Assembly: GCA_027972325.1 (NCBI GenBank)
Contig: JAPMOS010000007.1
Coordinates: 801,001 to 865,000, forward strand
Source of the DNA: Paratrimastix pyriformis
Lineage: Eukaryota > Preaxostyla > Paratrimastigidae
DNA: 64,000 bases
Direction: 5' to 3'
Positions 47,150 to 60,896 of this stretch are shown here, piece after piece. Below the pieces are notes generated by a model that saw nothing but the letters and a program-made list of their open reading frames with translations, was not told where the DNA came from and ran no database searches. Made by a program: the position numbers and the translations under genes. Each line of letters opens with the position of its first letter. The first letter of the stretch is position 1.

Positions 47150-49660
47150 GGTGAGAATGTCCTCGCGTCCCCATTTGGGGCTCCCCAGACCCACCAACAG
47201 GCTTTTCATGTAGAAGAACGACCCACTGTCGTCATCATCGACCCGCTCCCCTCGGGACATCGCCACTTGGACGCGGGGGGACCGTTCGTGTGTTGGACCA
47301 TCGACTCACCCCGAGGGTGGCGGCGCTCTTCGATCGGTGCACCAGGTGGATGGTCCCATCGGAGGATGCCACAAACCAGCGGGAGGAAGAACAAGATGAA
47401 CAAATCCAAAGGGGGTGGAAGCAGTGCCGGGGGCATACCCCGATATCTCTCCCCCCCCCCCCGATATCCCCCCCGTTGGGAGAGGGATGGAAGCAGGGAG
47501 GGAGGGAGGGAGGATGGAAGGAAGGAGGCTTCTTTCAGTCGGCGTGGGCCCGGGACTCCGCCGCTGCCGCATGGGCGGCCGTCCGGTCGGCCGCGCCCTG
47601 GCCGCCACGCCGCCGGGCGCCGAGGGCTGCTCTGCGGGGCTGGCGCGGGCGCGGGGCGGGGCTCGGGGGCAGGGGAGGCCGCGGAGGGGCCCGGGGTGGC
47701 GGTGGCGGTGGCGGTGGCGGTGGCGATGCGGGCCGGGGGTGGCGGAGGGGTCCACAGGACAGTCACCTACCATCGCGGCGCAACAGTGGGGCGGTGGGAG
47801 GTGTACACCAGAGGGGTGATATACCCCATGGGGGGGGGGGGGGGGGGGGAGAGAAAGATAGGGGTTGTATCGACCTTGCGCTGGGCGGCCATGACGTGGT
47901 CGCCGAAGGGCGAGGGGGGCGCCTGGAAGGGCTCGGGCATGACGGGCGGGGCCAGGGTGGCCCGGCTCAGGGCCGGCTCGAAGGTGCCCTGCAGGAACTG
48001 CGTCCAGCGCGACCAGAAGTCCATCGGCGACCTGCCCGCCGCGCAGCCACCAGCAGCGGGGACAGGAATGCGTGATGATGATGATGATTGGATGATGTGG
48101 TGGTGGTGGTGGATGTGTGAAGGTGCCAGCGGACTTTGGGGCGGACGAGAGCCAGTGCAGGGTCCAGTTGCACCAGGCCCAGCAGTACAGCTCGTCGAAG
48201 AGCTCCCGCAGGGCCGCCAGACGGCCCGGCAGCTGCGGGTCATCGTACGTGTACAGCCTGTCCGCCGCCCCCCACCCCACCCACGTGATGAGATGGCCCG
48301 ATGAGAGAAAAAGTCTTAAGAGGGGGGGGGGGGGCGGGGGGGGGGGGGGGGGCCATCGGACGGGATGCCGTCAGTGGGTGGGTTTGAGGATGCTGTTTGG
48401 GGGTTGCCCTGCTTCTGTCCATCCCGTGTGTGTCGAGTAAAGAAGGAACGAAGAAACGGGAAAATAAAACAAAACCAGATCCCGTGTGTGTGTGTGTGAA
48501 TGATGTGAGGGCCTCGTTTTTAGTTGGGGAGCGTGCTGTCGGGGGATCAGACAGACCGGTCCTGCCGGTACGGCTGCCACTGGGCGTCAGGGTAGCCGCC
48601 GGGTGTGTACCGGGCCAGGAGCAGGTCCAGCCGGCCCTCCCGCAGGGCCCGACCAGGGTCGACGAGACCGCGATGCCCGTGATGGCCCACGGGAACCAGG
48701 CCTCGCCCATCGAGGTGGACAGGGCCAGGCAGGCCCGGGCGGCCTCGGGGTGCCGGTCGGCGAAGCGGACCAGCTGGTCGAGGCCCAGGATGCCCATCCG
48801 CGGAAGTCCGTCGCCGGGTCACGGCCTTTGTTGATTTGGTTTGAGGGGGGGGGGGGGGGGGGATGTAGGTCAGGGGGGGGGGGGGGAGGTCGACGTAGAG
48901 GTGAGGGTGTGCGGGGTACCACCACATCAAACCAAGGGTACTACAAATTCACGAGGACAGGTCGGGGGGAGGCAGACCCTGGAAGCCGATGGCGGCCCAG
49001 TCGTCTGAGAACCGACCGCCGCGCCGCAGCTGGCCCGGCATCATCAGATCCCACAGCTTGAGAAGCTGCCGGCACCAGGGGTGTGTGCGCGCGTGGTGAG
49101 TGGATGGTACGATGGGGGTTGAGGGCCCGGATACGAAATTGAGACGTGGGGGGAGGAGGAGGAGGAGGAGGATGAAGAACATTGAGAGTGCGGACCTTCG
49201 CCTCGTGGTCGGGGTTGTCCCGAGAGTATGGCTTCATCCGGTACTGCTCCACCAGGGCACCAAAGACGCGGAGATCGCCGAAGGTGTGGACGAACTGGCG
49301 GAGAGTGGGGAACGAAGGCGATGTGGCCGTGATCTTTTTGACGCACATGATCTCGTTGAGGATCGTCTCCTGGGGGGTGGGCTCGGGGGTTTTGCGGTTC
49401 ATGATGACACCCACGGGCACAATGTTCCCGCCGTGGAGGGGAAGGGAGCTCCTTAAGGTCTGATGAAACGCAGAGAACTGTCGAAAATCCCCATTCGCTG
49501 TCTTCGAGGAGGTGCAGGTCCGCTCGAGCTCCGATTTGCGGGTAATCATGTGGAGAAGCCGCTTCCTGATTCGGCGCCATGGAAGAAAGAAGAAGCAGAG
49601 AGCCACTGTGGTGCAAATGCAAAACGTGGTAAGCCACAGTACGAGGAGTGGGTGCTTCAT
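47150..49660 (-). CDS. ELMO-domain protein with an N-terminal membrane anchor
   Basis: ATG at 49660 (MKHPLLVLWLTTFCICTTVA) opens with one hydrophobic segment and then basic residues, as in a type II or signal-anchored protein. The ELMO domain follows: ETILNEIMCVKKITATSPSF and YRMKPYSRDNPDHEAK (to about 49193); KLWDLMMPGQLRRGGRFSDD and WAAIGFQG (about 49075-48980); DPATDFRGMGILGLDQLVRF (about 48830-48770) and GEAWFPWAITGIAVSSTLV. This matches LW..L.P / W..IGFQG.DP.TDFRGMG. ELMOD proteins act as GAPs for Arf/Arl GTPases, and ELMO/CED-12 proteins act in Rac activation; which applies is unclear. Later exons encode YTYDDPQLPGRLAALRELFD and DFWSRWTQFLQGTFEPALS. The 3' end (about 47350-47150), with FVASSDGTIHLVHRS, is tentative. 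Confidence 0.75.
48427..48474. repeat. Dispersed short element, copy 2
   Basis: Matches 1034-1086 across GTCGAGTAAAGAAGGAACG and the following AACGGGAAAATAAAAC. Again it lies in an intron of a minus-strand gene and next to a GT run. Confidence 0.75.
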
Positions 49661-49714
49661 TTTCGAGTTCCCCGGGATAGACTCACCCCCGGGTTCTACA
49701 CACAAAATCCCATC

Positions 49715-50170
49715 ATGCGCGCTCGCTCGCCTCCCGATGGTCTGTGACCCTCCCCCATTTCATTTTTGATTCATCCCTCCTCCGTCCAACTCATTCAACA
49801 TAACTTGATTTTTGAACCCATCTATCAGTTTATTCTGCCATTGTGGCAAATGCCACCGATGTCCCTGTGAACGTGGAAGTGGAATACAAGAACTTCGATG
49901 GTCAAACTCAAGTTGAGCGGGCCGTGATCGCGCCGGGTGCCCGTCAGGTCAAAGTCGACTTTTTCCCCCGAGCCCTAACCCATCCCCCCTCAATAGAACT
50001 TTGCCCAAAAGACTTTTGCTCGCGACACTTGCACGTTTACGTTCACCATTGACCGCGTCACTGTCGGCACGACGACGATCCGCGCCCCCTTCAATGTGAC
50101 ATCTCCCGCCCAGAATCACCTCTTCACCATCCAGGCCAGCCCTGCGGGTGCTCTGAACATTGTCAACTAA
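49715..50170 (+). CDS. Small beta-rich protein (105 aa), unknown
   Basis: Three exons whose phases agree: 49715-49739 (MRARSPPD), 49829-49947 (YSAIVANATDVPVNVEVEYK to GARQ) and 49997-50170 (NFAQKTFARDTCTFTFTIDR to ALNIVN, TAA). The first intron starts GTCTGTGACC and the second GTCAAAG. Alternating hydrophobic residues and Thr/Val richness suggest a beta-sandwich. There is no signal peptide or membrane segment. The base composition is less GC-rich than its neighbours. I do not recognise the family. Confidence 0.65.
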
Positions 50171-51048
50171 AAATCTCACGTTGTGAATAATAGTAATGCA
50201 ATCTGTCATGCCAGCCTCCTTGTATCATTGACAAAAGAATCCCGCAGTTCACACGCGTAAATCAACAAGAAAAATGCGCACACAACAGAGTTGCACGAAA
50301 GTTGTAAAAAAGGAGAAAGAAGTGGAGAAAGAAAAAAGAAAGTGAGAAAGAAAAAAGTAAATTTTTTGTCGTTGCGTTTGTGCACGAGGGACAGTCTGGG
50401 GCTCAAGGCGAGAGGTCTTTCTTGGGTGGAGAAAAAAAAGAAGAAAGAAAGTGGAGAAAGAAAAAAGAAGAAGAAAGCAGCTTTTTTCGTGCAACTCTAA
50501 CAGTGGGGAAAAAAAAAAAAAAAAAGGAAGACACGCGTGAGGGGCGAGGCGCACTCGCAACCAGATGAAGACGGGAAAAAATCCTGGACAGAAAGAACGC
50601 CCGAAAAGGGAGAGGGGAGGAGGGGGGAGGGAGGAGGGGGGGGGGGGGGGGGGGGGGGGGGTAAAGCTTTGAGGAAAGACACGCACAGACAATTATATAA
50701 TTTGGCTCCCAGGGAAGGAAAAGGCGATGACGCAAGCCAGGAGGAGACTCAAGAGGACGAGGGTCGACCGAACCGCAGGCATTGCCGGCAAGGTTCGACC
50801 GACACGAAACGGGGGGCGGCGCTGGAGAGCATCCGCATCCGTCCGGCGCCGAGTGCAGAGAAAACGCGAGGGGGGTGAAGAGAACGGAGGAGGGGGAAGG
50901 AAACAGGAATGAGCAGGTTAAGCAGAGACACAGAAAAGACCAAACCATGAACACGAAGCAGCAGAATAAGGGGGGGATCTTCGCAAGTGGAAAAGGAGGT
51001 GGCAGGGCATGGTCATCGTGCCCCGATCGGTGTCCTCGGCGCCTCACA
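50171..51048. other. Convergent intergenic region with a purine-rich block
   Basis: A purine (GA/A) block at about 50300-50680 includes an A run (50508-50525) and a 23-base G run (50639-50661). Perfect 14-bp inverted repeats AGAGTTGCACGAAA (50287-50300) and TTTCGTGCAACTCT (50485-50498) bracket its first part. Between two genes that converge; no coding region recognised. Confidence 0.7.
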
Positions 51049-52544
51049 TCAGGGTGCAGGTGCGAGAGACGTGGGTCGGTGTACTGGGCACCTCCGCATC
51101 CGGGCGGCCGCCTCCCCGTCGGTGGTGGTCCGACCGGGGGTCGCCGTGCCCCCGGCATTCGAACCGGCCGGGGCCGCCACCACAGCGGCGCTCTTCGCGG
51201 GCTCATCGTCACCGCCGAGGGTCGGGATCGGGATCGCCGTGGCCGCGGCAGAGTCGCCCTGCAGGGTGCCCCAGATATTCAGCGCCTCCTCTGCAACACC
51301 CGCCACGCCCCAGAGCCGGGATCGATCCGCGAATGAAGAAGGATTCCCAGAAGTGGTCGGGTGTGACACGGGGGGGGCAACTCCCGCCCAACCCATCAAT
51401 GGCAAGCCGGCGACAGGGGACGGACGGACCACCGAACGACCTGCGGGTCGGGGTCGACCGATCCGACTTGGCCGAGCGGCCCCGAGACGTGCTCACGCTC
51501 TCGCTGTGCAACAGCGGAGGCAGCAAAGCCTCCCCGACCCCTGAGGAGGGAGCCACAGGGCCTAAGGGAGGGAGGGCGGCCGCATGGGTCGTCTCGGGGG
51601 CGGCGGGGCGGGGGCTGATGAGGGGCGCGGGGGGTGCCTGCTTTTTCTGCAGCTGCAAAGCGGCGACGCGCTCCCGCCGCTGTTTGGCCAACTCGGCCAC
51701 CATCAGGCGCTCCTCCTCCTCCGAGGGTAGTGGCGCGGGGGAGGGCGCGGGGGCCGCAGGCGGGGTCGATGGGACGGGGGACGAGGAAATGGGTTCCGGC
51801 GAAACCAGCCGAGTCTCGGTGATTGGGAAGGGTTCTGGCTCCTGGGGTGATACCATCGGCATCATGGCCACGGGGCGCCGGGGGGAGAGCGGGAGAGAAG
51901 CGGGATCATGCTGGGGAGGCACCAACAGAGCCGGGGTGGTGTTCGAGTAGAGCTATGAAGCAAAGAGGATCAAAGGAACCCGTCGGTCAATATTTTTGTG
52001 CAAGGTGAGCAAAAGAAACACCACAGACATAAACATTGAATGTGCCCTCGTCGATCCAATGAAGAAAAGCCGCATCCACCGTGGGGGTGTAATGGCGAGA
52101 GAAGGTGAAAGTGGGCGCAATCTGCGTCCCAGTAGCCATGGTTGTTCTCCGAGGAACACGGTCGCCATAACAAACGAACTCCGCATAAACGTTCGGGTGC
52201 TCATGGCCATCGAAAAACGAGGCGCCATCAATGGAAAAGATAAAATCGGCGAAGGACTTCAGCCAGCCTTCAACAGGATCTTGATCTGCATCTGCAATCG
52301 GATCGCTGCCGAATGGGACACCGGCCGGAGTGCAAGGGGTAATTTTGGCTTCGAGTAATCCGATTGACTGTTCCGTTTTCATATCAATGATCTCGGCCGG
52401 ATTTTGCCAAGCATAGCCTTCTTTGAGCGAGGAGAGCAGGATCTCTGCTCTTGCAAACGGGGTTGAGATTCCGCCGGACAGCGCAGTGAAGTGGAGAGAC
52501 GAGAGAACCGGGAGGTTGTGCAGACTGCCGCCATTTTTTGACAT
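51049..52544 (-). CDS. Protein with an N-terminal C2-like domain and a Pro/Ser-rich tail
   Basis: ATG at 52544 (MSKNGGSLHNLPVLSSLHFT). The first exon runs to about 52005 and includes GWLKSFADFIFSIDGASFFD and VYAEFVCYGDRVPRRTT, then PTFTFSRHYTPTVDAAFLHW and GTFNVYVCG. The pattern of strand, basic loop, strand and a final VxVxG-like strand resembles C2 domains of the kinesin or RPGRIP1 kind, which bind membranes or proteins. The second part (about 51940-51049) is Pro/Ser/Ala-rich with a short charged helix (EEEERLMVAELAKQRRERVA). It ends DRSRLWGVAGVAEEALNIWG and a low-complexity tail, stop at 51049. Domain call is tentative. Confidence 0.55.
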
Positions 52545-52648
52545 GTCTTTCTTTCTTTCTCGTGTTAGTGTCGCGGATTGCGCGACTCACACTGTTGCGT
52601 CGCGATATTGTGCGAAGAATGGGAAATATAAAGAAAAATAAAATAGGA

Positions 52649-55600
52649 TTACATGCCAACGGCCATGAGTTTGAGAGCCGTCAGTAACTGCTCGCAAGTC
52701 GGTCTCCGACCCGGGGCCTCCCAACACCGCCGGATGAGGTCGCCCCACTCTGCCGGACATTCGGGAGGATCCGGGATCGCTCCTGGGCGCCGGCCTGACA
52801 CCACAGAAAACATCATCTGGGCCGGGCTCATATACGAAGAACCCTCGAAAGGCCTGCGCAGGGTGGCAAGCTCCCAGAGGATGACACCCACGCTGTAGAT
52901 GTCCGACTTCTCGTCGTAAATGCCATTGCAGACCTGCGAGAAGCGGGAGTAAGCAGCAGGAACAGAACGGTGATGAGCGTTGCGTCATTAAGAACCGCAC
53001 CGAAACGACCTCGGGGGCCAGATACGCCGGGGTACCGAGGACGGCCGCACCGCCGCCGCCCTCCTGGGCGGCCATGGTGCGCAGGTGGCGGAACCCAAAA
53101 TCGGCCAGGTGGACGTGCCCCTTCTCGTCCAGCAGGATGTTGCGCGGCTTGATGTCACGCGGGCTGCTCCACTCGCGGCACTGCAGGGGCCGCCCGGGGG
53201 GGGGGGGGGGGGGGGGGGGGGGGATGAGGATGAGGACCAGTGCATCCCACGCCACACGCAAACGGGCGGGGGGGGGGGGGGGGGGGGGGTGCCGACCTGG
53301 GGCATGTGGAGGAAGGTCAGCGCCTGGACGAGCTCGATGGCCATCCGGCGCCGCTCGGGCCACGGGGGCCGGATGGGCTTGGCCAACAGGTCGGCCAGAT
53401 TGCCCGCCGCGCAGTGGGGCACCACCAGGGCCACGGACCCGTCCGTGGGGTCGGTCAGCAACCCGACGGGGGTCAGACAGTGCGGATGGCAGGCGCCCTG
53501 GCAGCCGAATCAACGTTCATCCATGAGGTGCTGGCTGACAGGGGGATATCCTCACTCTCCACACGCGCATCAACTTCGCTGGGGGAATGAAGCGTGGGGG
53601 GGTGATATATACCCACCTTGAATGCCGGCGCGGGCGTCCAGTCGGGTCTGAAGGGGACCCCCCGGCCGGCCACCCGGAGGTGCTCGTGGGCGCGCAGGTC
53701 GGCCTGGGCCAAGTGCAGGACCACATCGGGGCTGCCCAGGTGGGCCTTGATCCGCTTCAGGCAGACCGGGCGGCCCGACCAGGTCCCCAGAAAGACCTGC
53801 ATGCAGAGGGTAAGAGGTTATAACCCCGGGAGGTTATAACCGTGGAGGGGTGGGGGGGGGGGTGATGTCGACCTGTCCGAATGCGCCCTCGCCGATGGGG
53901 CGGCCCGGGGCGGCCGCGAGGCCATCCGAGGGCAGCAGCTGCGGAATGGCTGCCGTGCGGTGGGGGTGCCGAGAGACAGGGCGGGGGTGGTGGGTGATGG
54001 TGATGATCCGATCCATGGTGGTGCAACAATGGTGGGTGGGGGAGTTGGCGGGGTGGGTGGGAGCAGCAGCCTGGAGCCTGGGGCTGTTTGGGTGGTGCAG
54101 ACCCATCTCCTCCAGGGCGATCCGGTCGACGTGGTCCTTGAGGCTCTATCCCCCAGGCCAACACCACCCCACCACCCACCCGTAAGTCCATGTGAGTGGG
54201 CACGGCAGCATGGCGGATGGGCGCATGCGAGAATCACCTGGGGTATGTACCCCCATGGTCCCCCCATGGTCCCCTCATGGTCCCCAACGGGAGCGGCCGC
54301 CCGGACCTCGATGGTCGGGGTCGCGGTGGATGTCACCGGGATCGGAGCCGCGCCACCCGCATCACCCGGCATCGCCTCCGCCACGCTTCGTTGCGCCACC
54401 ACCACCGGGGGCGGTGCCGCGTTCCGGCCGCCCGTGCGGATGGGCGATCGGCTGGCGGGGGCGGCGGGGGGGAGAGCGACCCCGCCGGCAGGGGTGTGGA
54501 TGGCCCCCCGGGCAAGGGAGGTCTGCAGGGTGCGGTCGACCTCGTCGGGCCGGACATCCGCCCGGCCGCGGCGGTGGTACGGGGGTGAGGTCGATGTCGA
54601 TGGGGGGGTAGCGACGGGGGTGATGCCAATGGCGGCGGCGGCGGCGACGGGGTGAGGGTGGTAGTAGGCCGAGGGAGATGAGGGCGGGGGCGATGATGAT
54701 GACGAGTCGACCTAACCGCCACCCCCGGAGATCCACCGAAGAATGCTGTTAGCATGGGATGGGAGTGGAGGGCCCAAGGAGGGGAGCGAGACCGACCATC
54801 CGGGGGGGTGGAGGCCCCTCTGGGGGACTATCGACGAAGACCCCCAGGCTCTCGTCCTGCGGTCCCGTTGGAGCCTGGGCCGGCCACCCCGTGGTTCCAT
54901 CCGCCTGCCATCCCGCCGCCCCTGCCCGTTGCTGCTGCTGCTGCTCGGGGGTTGGAGGCGGTTTGACGGAGGCGGCCCGGAGGGGCGAGACGGGGGGCTG
55001 CATGGGATCCGGGGCGGCCGTGCGCGAGTGGCGGTAGTAATGGCTGGTGGGCAGGGGCTCCACTGGGGCGGCGGCGGCGGCGGCGGCTTCGGCCGGGGGT
55101 ATGTCGACGTCGGGTTCGGCACCCATCCGGAAGTGGCGATCGCGCAGGGGCGGAGCCACCACCGGGGTGACCCGGGCAGGTTCCCGGGGACTTGCAGTCG
55201 ACGCGGGGACCGCCGACAATTGCTGTTGTTGCTGTGTGGCGGCGGGGGCGGGGGCGGGGGCGGGGGCGGGGGCGGCGACCAGGACGCTGAGGCGGCGCGG
55301 GGAGGAGGGAGGGTCGACCGGGGTGCGCGGGGTGAACGGGCCCCCAGCGCGGGTGGCGGACCCGACCCCGGGTGAGCGCGGGGGCATCAGTCCCGGGTGC
55401 GATGGCATGGTCAGCGAGGCACTGGGCTTCTGGAGGGCGGCGGGGGCGGCGGGGGTGACGGGCGTCGACTTGGCCGGGGAGCGGGTGCGCGGGGAGGATG
55501 GAGACCCGTCCCGCAAGGCGGTGTGCGAACTGTATGGGTCCAAGGGCTGCGGGGCCAACAAGGGGCGCGAACTGAGGCCTGGCGAACGGGGCGTGTCCAG

Positions 55601-55869
55601 CCGGCGCAGATCCGAGAGAACCGTTCCGGGACCCCGGGTAGGTGAGACCGCCGGCATGACGCGGGGGGATTCGACAGTCGGAACGATGTGCTTGTGGGGT
55701 TGTGGAGAGGTCAGGGGCGAGGCCGTTCGGGGTGGGGTGGCAACGGGCTGGGGAGCAGCATAGAAATACCGGCTGAGGGAAGAGGCTGTCAGTTTTTGTA
55801 GTTTTTTCGTAAAAAATAGTCAACATGTCGGTAAAGTGTTTCCTTCTCCGACAGACCTTCCTCGGCCAT
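52649..55869 (-). CDS. TKL-type protein kinase with a long low-complexity N-terminus
   Basis: ATG at 55869 (MAEE), then an intron beginning GTCTGTCGG and an exon SSLSRYFYAAPQPVATPP continuing as a Pro/Ser/Ala-rich region to about 54740. The kinase domain is split by C-tract introns: glycine loop GEGAFGQV (about 53890), VCLKRIKAHLGS with the ATP-binding Lys (about 53765), VALVVPHCAAGNLADLL, RRMAIELVQALTFLHM (about 53340), RDIKPRNILLDEKGHVHLAD with the catalytic Asp, DFG (about 53100), TPAYLAPEVV, SDIYSVGVILWELATLRRPF and WEAPGRRPTCEQLLTAL, TAG-type end at 52649. The His of HRD is replaced by Pro. The fold matches tyrosine-kinase-like Ser/Thr kinases. Substrate unknown. Confidence 0.8.
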
Positions 55870-55943
55870 CGAAAAGCGGGACTCCCCAACAATAATAGAT
55901 TCAAACCCCCTGTCTTGCCCCGCTAATCCCGTCTTTGCGCAGA

Positions 55944-58339
<2,396 letters not shown>

Positions 58340-58602
58340 AAATCTGTAATATTTTTTTCTCCCTTCTTGTGATTCGATCGTTGTAATATCATCATACACT
58401 TCCAAAGATTGTTCCTCTTGTCTATCGCCGCCCAAGCGCGCATGCCAGCGCTGCTCCGATCCACTCAAGGAGGCGGCAGGTGGAGAACACTGCCGCGGGG
58501 AGGGACAAATTTCCAAGAAAGGATCGTACGCATTCAACCCCATTGCGTTCTATCGACTAACCGCTAATCTTCGCCGCGCGTTCGACTCTTCGGGCCTCCT
58601 TC

Positions 58603-60389
58603 ATGCAGGTTCTTGTACACCTCACGGGCCTTGAGGAATCCATCGCGATGGACTTCGAACCCAATGAAACCGTGGAAGTGGCAAAAGAGAAGATCAATGC
58701 CAGGTTTTCGGAGCTTGGCTTTGAACTGGATACGTGGGATGTTAATGGGCTTCGACTTCTTTCTGGAGCGTCTTCGAACGATCTCCACGAATTGGAAAAC
58801 TCTCGGACTCTCGCCGAACTTGGGGTCGACGGGTCCAGCATGCTGATCGCCCTTCCGCCCAGGTTTGCACTCCCACTCACCACGGGTTTTTCTCATTTCC
58901 GTGCACCACCAGGCCAATTGAATTCGTTGTGGACACTCCGGACGTCCTCGTCACCGTCTGGATGTCCCTGGCACAGCGGGTCAGCCTGCTAAAAAAACGG
59001 ATCGGCGAGAAGCAGCCCCAGCTCGACCCGGAGGAGTTTCACATCACCTTTGCCAACACGACCCTGCCGGACGACGCAATCCTGCGCGACTATCTCCCCG
59101 CGCACACACCCCGCGTCAACCTCACCCTGGTGCCATGCCTCTCGTCCTTCATCGACTTCCTGTGCGACGCCCTGCCGCGGGCGATCACCCTCGACCGCAA
59201 CGCGTCCTTCGAGGACCTCTGGGCCGAGGTGTGCACCGTCGACCATCGCTTCCACCACCGGGCGGAGGCTCTCCTCTGGGAAGGTCGACCCATCCCCCGG
59301 GAGGGGCCCCTGAGCAGCCTTCCCTTCCCCCACGGCACCACGCTGACCCTGTACAAGCAGACCATCACCGTGCTCACGGACAGCCCCGAGACGGACGGGA
59401 TCTCGGTGGCCTTCCGGCCCACGAGCCCCATCACGGACATCCTGCGCCAGCTGTGCGGCACCGCGGACCGGTTCATCCTCTCGTGGGGCAACGAGATCCT
59501 GAACCGGGACGGCACCCTGGCCAGCAACCACATCCCCAACGAGGCCGTCCTGCGGCTCGTGCCCATCATCTTCCCGCTCAAGGTGACCACCCCCCAGGGG
59601 ACCCTCACCATGACCCTCCCCGTCACGGCCGCCGAGACGGTGGCCGCCATCAAGCGACGGCTCTGCATGTTCTGCGAGCGGCCGCCCCGCCGCCAGATCC
59701 TCACCATCATGGGGGTCCCGCTGGCCGATGACGAGTTCGTGCTGAAGCGGGTCTTGGGCGAGGCGGCGGGCCCCGGGGCGTCCCCGCCCTCCGCCATGGG
59801 CACCCCGGCCGCCACGCCCGCCGCCCAGCCACCACCCTCCCAGCCGGCCGTGGTGTGGGACTATCTCCCGGGCGATTGCCTCGACCTGACCATCGAGATG
59901 AACGGAGCCACCAAACTCATCCTGCGGGTCCGCATCCGGGACGCCATGGCCGACGTCAAGCAGCGCCTGTGGCAGGTGGCCGGCATCCCCGTCGACCAGC
60001 AGCGGCTGACCTGGCGCGACATGCCCCTGGAGGATGAGACCACCGTCGCGGAGACCGAGCTGATGCGTGAGCCGGTGCCCACCCTCAAGGTGACCATCCA
60101 GTCGCACCTGACGGTGGCCGTGGCGGGCGACCTGCCCGACGGCCAGGGCCACCTCAGCCTCGAAGTCCAGGCCCCGCGCAACGAGACTGTCTGGTCGCTC
60201 AAGTGCACCATCGCCCGGACTTGCGGCCTGCGGCCCGAGAAGCAGCGGCTGATGGCCGAGGGCCGGGCGGCCGAGGACGGGCGCCGGCTGGAGGACTACT
60301 ACACCTGCGGTTGGGGTGCCCTCGAGTTCGCCCTCCAGGGTCCGTGCCCCGCACCGAGGAGGAATCACGGGGTGGCTGGGGCTAGGTGA
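58603..60389 (+). CDS. Protein of seven tandem ubiquitin-like domains
   Basis: Two exons, 58603-58862 and 58913-60389, close in frame to 578 aa. The first reads MQVLVHLTGLEESIAMDFEP, with ETVEVAKEKINARFSELGF. Successive blocks of about 75 residues repeat the ubiquitin pattern of two strands, a helix with V..LK..I, then L...G..L.D...L..Y. Approximate residue ranges: 1-82, 88-160, 161-238, 239-310, 311-395, 415-490 and 490-565. Clear examples are VTAAETVAAIKRRLCMFCER and VRIRDAMADVKQRLWQVAGI, followed by PVDQQRLTWRDMPLEDETTV. It ends GALEFALQG plus a short tail, without a terminal Gly-Gly. It is therefore unlikely to be a conjugated polyubiquitin precursor and more likely an adaptor or scaffold. 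The blocks have diverged strongly. No named orthologue recognised. Confidence 0.75.
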
Positions 60390-60896
60390 CGGCATGCGCG
60401 TGTTCATCGCTTACCTCCTTCTCCCCACCCCTACATAATCCCACCCTTGTGGCCCGTGCAGTGATCCCGGGAGTCCAAGTCATTCCGTCCCCGTCGCCTC
60501 TGCTGCACCGCCCCGGTGGGCGGCTTGCTGCCCTCGAGGCATCATCCCCGCGGCTCTAGGAGGGGGTGATGTCCACTCCCTTCCACTCCCTTCTTGCTGA
60601 TGCACCACCCACCCCCCTCAATCCACCACCAACCGGAGTCTCCATGTTCACTCACTCCGGGGGATATGCAGACGTGCGTGTTTTTCGGGTCGTAACCCAC
60701 CCCACCTCTCCCACCCAACCGTCGAACTTTGCTCCTTCTGCTGTGCTGCCTCTGTCGCTATCGGGGGTGGGTTTTCGTTTTGTTTTTGTTTGAGACTATT
60801 CATTTTTGTGGTTCCATGCACATGCCGAGTTTGTTCTGTGCGGCTTTTCTCTTCTTCCCCACCCTCCAGCGGCCCATTTCTCCGAGCGAATTCACA
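60390..60896. other. Intergenic, no gene seen
   Basis: Mixed sequence between two plus-strand genes, with CCACTCCCTT repeats near 60575 and a T-rich stretch at 60770-60800. It includes one copy of the GGGGGTGATGTC motif also found in introns (60564-60576). Confidence 0.5.

Noticed and set aside
49843-50052. Start at GTG 49843 with read-through to 50052
   Set aside because: Begins at a non-ATG codon and reads through an intron; the three-exon model from ATG 49715 keeps phase and ends at 50170.
50403-51212. 269-codon minus-strand frame over the purine-rich block
   Set aside because: Low-complexity Phe/Ser/Pro sequence produced by GA-rich DNA, with no conserved segment.
58989-60407. 472-codon minus-strand frame
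   Set aside because: Shadow of the poly-Ubl gene; no recognisable domain, and the plus frame shows seven Ubl patterns and a consistent splice.
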